Positions 29,930 to 38,248 of a stretch of DNA of 64,000 nt are shown here, one piece after another; the first letter of the stretch is position 1, and each line of letters opens with the position of its first letter. Under the pieces are notes generated by a model. The model saw only the letters and a program-made list of their open reading frames with translations. It was not told the origin of the DNA and made no database searches. The DNA is from Clostridium sp. Lineage in GTDB: Bacteria; Bacillota; Clostridia; Clostridiales; Clostridiaceae. A program made the position numbers and the translations under genes. Location of the stretch: positions 1-64,000 of the forward strand of contig NZ_JARHZJ010000026.1 in assembly GCF_029258205.1 (NCBI RefSeq), read 5' to 3'.

Positions 29930-31027
29930 ATGAGTTTTAATACATTTGCAAAAGAGAAATTATCACAACTTTTATTTTTAGAAATAGATGGAGATGGATT
30001 TGTTAAAAGCTTAGGCAAAGATCCAAAAGAAGTTAATATAAAAGAGTTGTATATTCCAATAGATCCTAAACATTTATCACAGGACGTTAAGAGTGGATAT
30101 AAATTAGAATCTTTACCAATAAACTATTTAGTTGAAGGAATGTTTTTGGCTTTAGGTGGAGATAAGAATTTTAAATTTAATAATGAGTATAAAAAATTAA
30201 TTCCACTAATAGATGATGCTATTCCATGTGTTAAAAAGATAGTAGCCGATAAGGTTAAGGAAGAAAACATGGTTGAAGCATTTATGCTTTTAAAGGGATT
30301 AACTGAAATATCAGATGAGGCTGAAGTTTATGAAAATCTTCTTTTAATATGTGAATCTTTAAGAGAAAGAAATAAAGCTTATAATGAAACTCAACTAGAA
30401 ATTTGTGATAAATGTAAAGCAAATAGAAGTGATTTAGCTTTTCCATACCTTTATTCAGCAATAGCTTACAATGACATGGGACAATATGATAAAGCTTATG
30501 TTGATATAAATGAATATTTAGCTAAAGGTGGGGAAAGAAATGAAATAGTTGAGGCTTTATATAATGAGATAAAAGATTCAGCTGATTATGAAGAAGGAAA
30601 AGAAGAGTTAATAGAAGAACCAGAGGATGCTTTAAAAAGACTTCTTCCTTTAGCAGATAAATTTCAAGATAATGCTATTTTAAGATATTATATTGCAACA
30701 GCTTATAGAAGACTTGGAAATTTTGAAAAGGCAATTTATTACTTAAATGAATGTTTATCAATTGACGATAGTATAGTTGAAGCAGTAAATGAAATGGGAA
30801 TAAATTATGCATCTTTAGGAATATATGATGAAGCTGTTAAATATTTAAGAAAAGCCTTTGAAAGTACAAGAGATATAGAGGTTTGTACTAACTTAATAGT
30901 TTGTTATTTAAATGCAGGAAAAGTAGAAGAGGCAAAACAGCATTTAGATATAGCAAAGGCTATAAACAAGGATGATGAAATAGTAAAAGAAATAGAAACA
31001 TTTATGAAAAATAATAATATTAAATAG
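29930..31027 (+). CDS. TPR-repeat protein
   Basis: Repeated A-Y-x-D-x-G motifs, e.g. AILRYYIATAYRRLGNFEKAIYYLNECLSID, AVNEMGINYASLGIYDEAVKYLRKAFE. Confidence 0.8.
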   Translation: MSFNTFAKEKLSQLLFLEIDGDGFVKSLGKDPKEVNIKELYIPIDPKHLSQDVKSGYKLESLPINYLVEGMFLALGGDKNFKFNNEYKKLIPLIDDAIPCVKKIVADKVKEENMVEAFMLLKGLTEISDEAEVYENLLLICESLRERNKAYNETQLEICDKCKANRSDLAFPYLYSAIAYNDMGQYDKAYVDINEYLAKGGERNEIVEALYNEIKDSADYEEGKEELIEEPEDALKRLLPLADKFQDNAILRYYIATAYRRLGNFEKAIYYLNECLSIDDSIVEAVNEMGINYASLGIYDEAVKYLRKAFESTRDIEVCTNLIVCYLNAGKVEEAKQHLDIAKAINKDDEIVKEIETFMKNNNIK

Positions 31028-31042
31028 CCTTAGGAGCAGAAT

Positions 31043-31759
31043 ATGTATAAGGAGTTATTAGGATACAAGATATTTTCAGATAATAAACAGGAACTTTTAA
31101 AAGAGATTGAAAATAAAAAAAGAGTTAATATAATATCTGGAAATCCAGAGGTTTTATATAATGGCATAAACAATGAGGTTTTAAAAAATAGTTTTACTAA
31201 AGAAGATGCTTTAATAATTCCAGATGGGGTAGGGACTCTTCTTGCGGCTAAGATTAATGGAATAGATATTAAAGAAAAAATAGCTGGCATTGAAGTTATG
31301 AATATGCTTTTAGAAGAAGCTAGAGATAAAAATTTAAAAGTGTTTTTATTAGGAGCTAAGGAAACGACCTTAATTAAATGCAAGGAAAAAATAAAAGAGA
31401 ACTATAATGGGCTTAATATAGCTGGAAGTAATAATGGTTTTTTTGATTTAGACAATTGTGATGATTTAATAGAAAAAATCAATGAAAGTGAGTCTGACAT
31501 ACTTTTTGTAGCTATGGGAGCTCCTAGGCAGGAATTATTTATAGAAAAATACAAGGATAAACTTTGTTGCAAAATTTTTATGGGTGTTGGTGGAAGTTTT
31601 GATGTTATGGCTGGAAATGTAAATAGAGCTCCGCAATTTATGATTAACATAGGGATGGAGTGGCTTTATAGAGTAGCTAAAGAGCCGTGGAGAATAAAAA
31701 GATTAGGTAAAATACCAAAGTTTTTATTGTTATCAGTTAAAGAAAGAGGTAAGAAGTAA
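31043..31759 (+). CDS. WecG/TagA/CpsF family glycosyltransferase
   Basis: ISGNPEVLYNGIN..LIIPDGVGTLLAAKI..VFLLGAKETT..DILFVAMGAPRQELFIEKYKDKL..MGVGGSFDVMAGNVNRAP..GMEWLYRVAKEPWRIKRLGKIP. Confidence 0.93.
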   Translation: MYKELLGYKIFSDNKQELLKEIENKKRVNIISGNPEVLYNGINNEVLKNSFTKEDALIIPDGVGTLLAAKINGIDIKEKIAGIEVMNMLLEEARDKNLKVFLLGAKETTLIKCKEKIKENYNGLNIAGSNNGFFDLDNCDDLIEKINESESDILFVAMGAPRQELFIEKYKDKLCCKIFMGVGGSFDVMAGNVNRAPQFMINIGMEWLYRVAKEPWRIKRLGKIPKFLLLSVKERGKK

Positions 31760-33048
31760 TGAAAATTTTATTTATAGCTTGTTATTCTCCTATGATAAAT
31801 AATTCAGCATCCATTGAAACTCTTATGTACTTAAATAATTTATGTAATATAGAGAATAATGAGGTACATCTTTTAACTGTAGATTTTCCTAAAAACTCTA
31901 TATATTATGATGAGGAAATATTAAAGCTGTTAGACAGTAAGGTAAAGGTTCATGCTATTGAAGGTGGAAAATTATTTAATAATATTATGCCAAAAAAATA
32001 TATAGGTACTAAAGAAGAGGAGAGGTCTTCTTCTAATAAAAAATCTAGTAGTAAAATTAAACTTATGAGAAAAATTAAAAATAAAATAATTTTTCCTGAC
32101 ATGTATTATAACTGGAGTTTTAAAGCCTCAAAGTATGGTGAGGAACTTATGGATAAAGAGAAGTTTGATGTTATATTTTCTATGCATGAGCCACCATCTA
32201 GTCATCTTTGTGCTTTAAGAATAAAAAGGCATTTTAAAGAGATTCCTTGGGTTTTATATTGGAGTGATCCTTGGATTAATGATCCATCAAGAGAGGATAT
32301 TGGCTTTATAAGAAAATTCATAGAAGGTAGACAAGAAAAATCAGTAGTATCAAATGGTGATAGACATATATTTGTAACTGAAGAAAATAAAAAAGATTTT
32401 ATGGAAAAATATAATGTAAAAGAAGATAAAATGTTTATCGTAACTAGAGGATACAATAAAGCTATATATGAAGAAATTGAAAGAGAACAAAGACCAGAAC
32501 TTTTAAAGAACAATAAGATAAACTTAATTTATGCTGGAGAAATTTTTAGTAAAATTAGGGATTTAAGACCTTTTATAAAAGCTTTAAAGGAATTAGAGAA
32601 AAAAGATAAGGAACTATTTAATAGATTAAATATAATATTCTTTGGAAATATAGATGATGAAAATATTAAAGAAGAATTAAAACAATTTTCTAATGTTAGT
32701 GTTAATGGAAGAATTGATTATAAGGAAGCTTTAAGATATATGATACATGGAGATATTCTTCTTGTTTTAGGAAACAAAAACTCTAAGCAAATACCTGCTA
32801 AAATATATGATTATTTAGGAACAAAGAATCTTATTATGGTTATATTAGGAGATGAAAATGACCCTATTAAAAATGTTGTAACTAATAAGGAAAAGTGTAT
32901 AGTTAGTGCAAATACTTATGAGGCTATAATAAATGATCTAAATAGGTGCAGAGATTTAATAGATTCAGGTAAGGAATTTAAGGCAAATCAAGAATATGAA
33001 TGGAGTAGTATAGGTAAAAAGCTAAATAATATATTAAAATTAAAGTAG
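31759..33048 (+). CDS. Glycosyltransferase (GT4-like)
   Basis: MKILFIACYSPMINNSASIETLMY ... INLIYAGEIFSKIRDLRPFIKAL ... GNKNSKQIPAKIYDYLGTKN. Confidence 0.8.
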   Translation: MKILFIACYSPMINNSASIETLMYLNNLCNIENNEVHLLTVDFPKNSIYYDEEILKLLDSKVKVHAIEGGKLFNNIMPKKYIGTKEEERSSSNKKSSSKIKLMRKIKNKIIFPDMYYNWSFKASKYGEELMDKEKFDVIFSMHEPPSSHLCALRIKRHFKEIPWVLYWSDPWINDPSREDIGFIRKFIEGRQEKSVVSNGDRHIFVTEENKKDFMEKYNVKEDKMFIVTRGYNKAIYEEIEREQRPELLKNNKINLIYAGEIFSKIRDLRPFIKALKELEKKDKELFNRLNIIFFGNIDDENIKEELKQFSNVSVNGRIDYKEALRYMIHGDILLVLGNKNSKQIPAKIYDYLGTKNLIMVILGDENDPIKNVVTNKEKCIVSANTYEAIINDLNRCRDLIDSGKEFKANQEYEWSSIGKKLNNILKLK

Positions 33049-33090
33049 ATAATAATATATGTATAATAATATATGATGGAGGGGTATTTA

Positions 33091-33726
33091 ATGAAAAATG
33101 AAAAAATTAAAGATTTTATAGAAAATTTAGGTTCAAATTCATCAGCGCCTGGTGGTGGAGCAGCAGCAGGTATTGTTGGGGCTGTTGGAGCTGCATTAAC
33201 ATCAATGGTTTATAGTTTAACTGTTGGAAAAAAAGCTTATGAAGCATTAAGTGAAGAAAATAAAAATAAACTAGATGAAAATCTTGAAAATGCAAAAAAA
33301 ACTTATAATGAAATGTTAGATTTTATGAACAAAGATGAAGAAGCTTTTACTGCATTAATGGATTGTTATAAGTTACCTAAGGAAACTGAAGAAGAAAAAA
33401 ATTTAAGAAGTGAAAAAATAGACGAATGCACTTTAGGAGCAATGATGGTTCCATTAGAATTAAGCAGAAAAGCTTTAAATTTTTTTGAAAATGTAAAATT
33501 TGCCGCAAAGTATGGAAATAAAAATTTAATTTCAGATGCTGTAATAAGTGCTATAATGCTAAGTGCTTGTATAGATAGTTCTATAGTTAATGTAGAAATA
33601 AACTTAGGATTTTTAAAAGATAAAAACCTAGTAACAAGTGTAAAAGAGGAAATAATATATATAAGAAATGAAAGTAACAAATTAAAAGAAGAAATTTTAA
33701 AAGAGAGTGGTTTTTTACAAAACTAA
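33091..33726 (+). CDS. Cyclodeaminase/cyclohydrolase (FchA-like) family protein
   Basis: IKDFIENLGSNSSAPGGGAAAGIVGAVGAALTSMV; ATG at 33091 follows SD ggagggg. Confidence 0.88.
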   Translation: MKNEKIKDFIENLGSNSSAPGGGAAAGIVGAVGAALTSMVYSLTVGKKAYEALSEENKNKLDENLENAKKTYNEMLDFMNKDEEAFTALMDCYKLPKETEEEKNLRSEKIDECTLGAMMVPLELSRKALNFFENVKFAAKYGNKNLISDAVISAIMLSACIDSSIVNVEINLGFLKDKNLVTSVKEEIIYIRNESNKLKEEILKESGFLQN

Positions 33727-33787
33727 GAAGAATATAAGAAATAAAATTGTTAGATAAATAATAAGGGGTCTATATAAAGATATAATA

Positions 33788-33982
33788 ATAAAACTTACAA
33801 ACATATTAAGAGAATTACTAACTTTCGCTAAGAATTTATAATTATTATTCCAAAGATATTACTAAAACTTCGAAACTTGCTACGCTTAGAATAATATAAG
33901 TTTTTACGCAATATATTCTACATAATAATTTAAGTTCTAAAGATTATCTAGATATTTTCTTTATATTGTTTGTAAGTTTTAT
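33788..33982. repeat. ~195-bp intergenic element bounded by 16-bp perfect inverted repeats
   Basis: ATAAAACTTACAAACA (33788-33803) and TGTTTGTAAGTTTTAT (33967-33982). Confidence 0.6.
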
Positions 33983-34022
33983 AAAAATTTATTTTGATAA
34001 AATCCCAATAGCTTATTTACTA

Positions 34023-34820
34023 TTATTCTTGTTTAGGAGTTAAATCATTTAAAGATTTAAATTCATAACCATTAGATTTTAACTCTTTTATAATTTCATC
34101 TAAAATGGCAGTGTTAGTATCTGATACGGCATGAAGTAAAGCTACTTCACCATTATGAACTTTACCTAATATTTTTTTCTTAGCAGCTTCTTTAGAAGGT
34201 TGTTCATCAACTAACCAATCTTTATAAGCAAAACTCCAAAAAACAGATGCATAACCAAGTTCTTCAGTATAGGCTAAGGATTGTTCACTGTATTTACCCA
34301 TTGGAGGTCTAAAGAATTTAGGCATTTCTTTTCCAGTAATATTAGAATATTCCTCTTCAACTTCAGTAAACTCTTTTGTAAATTTATCTTTATCAAGTAT
34401 TTTAGCCATAGATGGATGGTGAGAAGTGTGATTACATACAAGATGGCCCTCTTCATCCATTCTTTTTATAAGGTCTGGATAGTCTTTTATATATGGTCTT
34501 GTTACAAAGAAAGCAGCAGGAACTTGATTTTCTTTTAATATATCAAGTATTTTTGCTGTATTACCATTTTCATATCCTTCATCAAAAGTAAGAAAAATTT
34601 CTTTTTTTGATGTGTCTCCACAATATATAACTTTATGATTACTTATATAAGGAGTTTCTTTTGGCCCGTGAGGAACACCTTCATCTTTGTTAAAAGAATA
34701 ATACCAGTTAAATTCTTTTGTGCAAGGGCTATTAAAATTTTTTGCATTTACTTTTGTGTTTAAAGCAATAGATAAAATCATCATTATTGAAAATAATAAT
34801 GAAAAAATTTTCTTAATCAT
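34023..34820 (-). CDS. Polysaccharide deacetylase, PdaA-like (delta-lactam biosynthesis type)
   Basis: Signal peptide; FLTFDEGYENGNTAKILDILKENQVPAAFFVT..GHLVCNHTSHHPSM..FFRPPMGKYSEQSL. Confidence 0.9.
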   Translation of the reverse strand: MIKKIFSLLFSIMMILSIALNTKVNAKNFNSPCTKEFNWYYSFNKDEGVPHGPKETPYISNHKVIYCGDTSKKEIFLTFDEGYENGNTAKILDILKENQVPAAFFVTRPYIKDYPDLIKRMDEEGHLVCNHTSHHPSMAKILDKDKFTKEFTEVEEEYSNITGKEMPKFFRPPMGKYSEQSLAYTEELGYASVFWSFAYKDWLVDEQPSKEAAKKKILGKVHNGEVALLHAVSDTNTAILDEIIKELKSNGYEFKSLNDLTPKQE

Positions 34821-34978
34821 AAAATATCACCTCAAATTTATTATGTGTTATATATTAGTATTAATTTGTATTTTTAAGTGGATAATTAGGAAACATAATA
34901 CAGTTGTTGAAATATATATTAAGCTAGAGTATAATCATTAAGTATGAAATTAAATATAAGAAAGGGACGTGTACATAG

Positions 34979-36076
34979 ATGAAATTAGGAATGGTTGGAT
35001 TACCGAATGTTGGTAAAAGTACGTTATTCAATGCTATCACAAAAGCAGGAGCTGAATCAGCAAACTATCCTTTCTGTACAATAGAACCAAATGTAGGTGT
35101 TGTAAGTGTACCAGATAAGAGATTAGATGTTTTAGAAAAAATATATAATACAAAGAAAAAAGTATATACTGCAATAGAGTTTTATGATATAGCAGGATTA
35201 GTTAAAGGTGCTAGTAAAGGTGAAGGATTAGGAAATAAATTCTTATCACACATAAGAGAAGTTGCAGCTATCGTTCATGTTGTAAGATGTTTTGATGACG
35301 AAAATGTTGTTCACGTAGAAGGTTCTGTAGATCCAATAAGAGATATAGAAACTATAAACTTAGAGCTTATCTTTGCAGACTTAGATGTTCTTGAAAGAAG
35401 AATGGAAAAGACTATGAAGTTAGTAAGATCAGGTGATAAAAATGCTAAGTTTGAGTATGATGTAATGGAAAGATTAAAAGCTCACTTAGAAGCAAATAAA
35501 CCTGCTAGAACTTTAGAAGCTACTGAAGATGAAGAAGCTTTCGTAAAAAGCTTATTCTTAATAACTTCAAAACCAGTTTTATATGCTTGTAACATATCAG
35601 AAGATGATATGATGGAAGGAAACTTAGATAATGAGTATGTTCAAAAAGTTAGAGCATATGCTGAAACTGAAAATTCAGGAATAATGGTTGTTTGTGCTAA
35701 ACTTGAAGAAGAATTATCAGGATTAGATGAAGAAGAAAAAGCTGAAATGTTATCTGAGTATGGATTAGAAGAATCAGGTCTTGATAAACTTATACAAGCA
35801 AGTTATAAATTATTAGGATTAATGAGTTACTTAACTGCAGGTGTACAAGAGGTTAGAGCTTGGACAATTAAACAAGGAACTAAAGCTCCACAAGCAGCAG
35901 GTAAAATTCACTCTGATATAGAAAGAGGATTCATAAGAGCTGAGGTAGTTTCTTATGATGATTTAGTAGAATGTGGTTCAGAAGCAGCTGCTAAAGAAAA
36001 AGGTGTTTATAGATTAGAAGGTAAAGAATACGTGATGAAAGATGGAGATATAGTTAATTTCAGATTCAACGTATAA
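34979..36076 (+). CDS. ychF: Ribosome-binding ATPase YchF
   Basis: MKLGMVGLPNVGKSTLFNAITKAGAESANYPFCTIEPNVGVV. Confidence 0.98.
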   Translation: MKLGMVGLPNVGKSTLFNAITKAGAESANYPFCTIEPNVGVVSVPDKRLDVLEKIYNTKKKVYTAIEFYDIAGLVKGASKGEGLGNKFLSHIREVAAIVHVVRCFDDENVVHVEGSVDPIRDIETINLELIFADLDVLERRMEKTMKLVRSGDKNAKFEYDVMERLKAHLEANKPARTLEATEDEEAFVKSLFLITSKPVLYACNISEDDMMEGNLDNEYVQKVRAYAETENSGIMVVCAKLEEELSGLDEEEKAEMLSEYGLEESGLDKLIQASYKLLGLMSYLTAGVQEVRAWTIKQGTKAPQAAGKIHSDIERGFIRAEVVSYDDLVECGSEAAAKEKGVYRLEGKEYVMKDGDIVNFRFNV

Positions 36077-36133
36077 ACGTATAATATAAAAGAAAAAAAT
36101 TATCGTCAAATTTAACCAACATTTTTAGATGAA

Positions 36134-36171
36134 AAAAGAGCTATTTGAAGTTTTCTTCAGATAGCTCTTTT
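36134..36171. terminator. Bidirectional terminator between ychF and tRNA-Sec
   Basis: AAAAGAGCTAT..GAAG-tttt-CTTC..ATAGCTCTTTT; A-run on one side and T-run on the other. Confidence 0.8.
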
Positions 36172-36176
36172 CTTTG

Positions 36177-36273
36177 TGGCGGGAATATGTGGGAATCGAA
36201 CCCACCAATGATGGTATTAGCACCACAACTAGGTTTTGAAGACCTGTAGAGACACCAGCCCCTATCTACTCCC
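36177..36273 (-). tRNA. selC: tRNA-Sec (anticodon UCA), CCA encoded
   Basis: Minus strand reads GGGAGTAGATAGGGGCTGGTGTCTCTACAGGTCTTCAAAACCTAGTTGTGGTGCTAATACCATCATTGGTGGGTTCGATTCCCACATATTCCCGCCA; anticodon TCA, 6-bp D stem AGGGGC/GUCUCU, long variable arm, T arm GTGGG-TTCGATT-CCCAC. Confidence 0.92.
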
Positions 36274-36629
36274 ATAATATTTTTAATTTTACATCAAAAT
36301 AAATATAATGTCAAATTTTTTTCTAATGATACTTTAATTATATAAACTCATAAATAATGAATATTGAAAGGAATTTTTAATTTTTTATAGAATAATGTAT
36401 AATAAAATATAATATATAATAGGAAAATGGTTGCAATAGAATTAGATTGTAGTGTAAATTAGTAAGAGGCATAATAATTTACATATTGTTTATAATAAAT
36501 ATGTTTAAAAATGTTTATTAATAAAATTAAGCATGATAAATTAAAGCTATTAAGCTATATTATACAGTATATAATATGATTAAGAAAATCAAATGATGAT
36601 AAGGAATTAAATTTTTAAGGAGTATTTAT

Positions 36630-37562
36630 ATGGAATTTAAACATGTTTCGGTTTTGCTAGATGAATGCATAAATGCTTTAAATATAAAAGAAGATGGTAT
36701 ATATGTAGACTGCACATTAGGTGGTGCAGGACATTCAAGTGAAATAGTAAAAAGGTTATCAAGTGATGGTAGACTAATAGGATTCGATCAAGACAAAGAT
36801 GCTTTGAAAGCTGCTGGAGAAAGATTGAAAGAGTATAAAAATGTTACATATGTTCATAGTAATTTCTATGATATATATGATGTATTAACAGACTTAGGAA
36901 TAGAAGGAGTAGATGGTATTCTTATGGACTTAGGAGTTTCTTCTTATCAATTAGATAATGGAGAAAGAGGATTTAGTTATATGCAAGATGCTCCTTTAGA
37001 TATGAGAATGAATAGAGAAAATGAATTTTCAGCATATGAAATAGTTAATACATATTCAGAAGAGGAATTATATAGAATAATCAAGGAGTATGGGGAAGAA
37101 AAATTTGCTAAAAGAATAGCAAGTTTCATAGTTAAAAATAGAGAAGAGAAAAATATAGAAACTACTTTAGAATTAGTTGAAATAATTAAAGCCGCAATTC
37201 CAGCAAAGGCTAGAAGAGAAGGTCCACATCCAGCTAAAAGAACATTCCAAGCTATAAGAATAGAAGTTAATAAGGAACTTGAAATTATAAGTAAGACTAT
37301 TTTAGATGGAGTTAAGAAACTTAATAAAGGTGGAAGAATGGCAATAATAACATTCCACTCATTAGAAGATAGAATTGTTAAAAATACATTTAAAGAATTA
37401 GCTAATCCATGTACATGTCCAAGTGAGTTTCCAGTATGTGTTTGCAATAGAAAACCAGAAGTTAAACTTATAAGTAGAAAACCTATAGAGGCTAGCAAGG
37501 AAGAGTTAGAATTTAATCCAAGAAGTAGAAGTGCTAAGTTGAGAATAATAGAAAAATTATAA
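36630..37562 (+). CDS. rsmH: 16S rRNA (cytosine1402-N4)-methyltransferase
   Basis: [52 protein letters not shown]. Confidence 0.97.
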   Translation: MEFKHVSVLLDECINALNIKEDGIYVDCTLGGAGHSSEIVKRLSSDGRLIGFDQDKDALKAAGERLKEYKNVTYVHSNFYDIYDVLTDLGIEGVDGILMDLGVSSYQLDNGERGFSYMQDAPLDMRMNRENEFSAYEIVNTYSEEELYRIIKEYGEEKFAKRIASFIVKNREEKNIETTLELVEIIKAAIPAKARREGPHPAKRTFQAIRIEVNKELEIISKTILDGVKKLNKGGRMAIITFHSLEDRIVKNTFKELANPCTCPSEFPVCVCNRKPEVKLISRKPIEASKEELEFNPRSRSAKLRIIEKL

Positions 37563-37634
37563 GATTATATATTTAAAAAGCTTTATTACATTTTTAAGTA
37601 AAGGGAATAAAAATTAATTGGAGAGGTATTGTAG

Positions 37635-38063
37635 ATGATTGTAAAAGAGTTTGATTATAATGGTAGTTCAGCACTTAAACCACAAAGAAAAAAACAAACT
37701 ATACCAAGTAAAGAAACTTATGACAAGAAAAAGAAAAAAATCGAACAACAAAGAAGAAAAAAACAAAAAGATAAAAAAATAAGAAAAAGTGTATATCAAA
37801 TAGTACTTCTAATATTAGTTGTTGGTGGGATAACAATAAGCAGAGATGTAAAAGTTTATAAAACCCAGCAGCAATTGGACTCATTAAATAAAGAAATAAA
37901 TTCTGTTATAACAGAAAATGAAGCTTTGAAGGTTCAAATATTAAAGGCAAGTTCTTTAGATAAAATAGAGAATATTGCTAAAAATAAATTAAAAATGATA
38001 TTACCAACTAAGGAAAATATGATTAAGTTAGGCGAAAGCCAAGCTACTGAAGGTAAGCAATAG
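37635..38063 (+). CDS. ftsL: FtsL-like division protein
   Basis: Small basic N-terminus, one TM, coiled coil, A-KLKM-LP; located between rsmH and PBP. Confidence 0.78.
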   Translation: MIVKEFDYNGSSALKPQRKKQTIPSKETYDKKKKKIEQQRRKKQKDKKIRKSVYQIVLLILVVGGITISRDVKVYKTQQQLDSLNKEINSVITENEALKVQILKASSLDKIENIAKNKLKMILPTKENMIKLGESQATEGKQ

Positions 38064-38248
38064 GGAAATAAATTAGGATGTACTTTTATTACTATTTTAA
38101 GAGTGCATCCATAATTTTTTATAAGGGCTACAAATTTATTAATTTAATTTTAAGTAGATAATATGATAAATTTAGTGGGAATCTTAAATTTTCATAAAGT
38201 GAATTTTAAAAATAAAACTCATTTTATTTAACTTACTACGGAGGGCTA

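Noticed and set aside
36977-37498. 173-aa minus-strand ORF opposite rsmH
   Set aside because: Antisense shadow of a conserved gene; no independent coding evidence.
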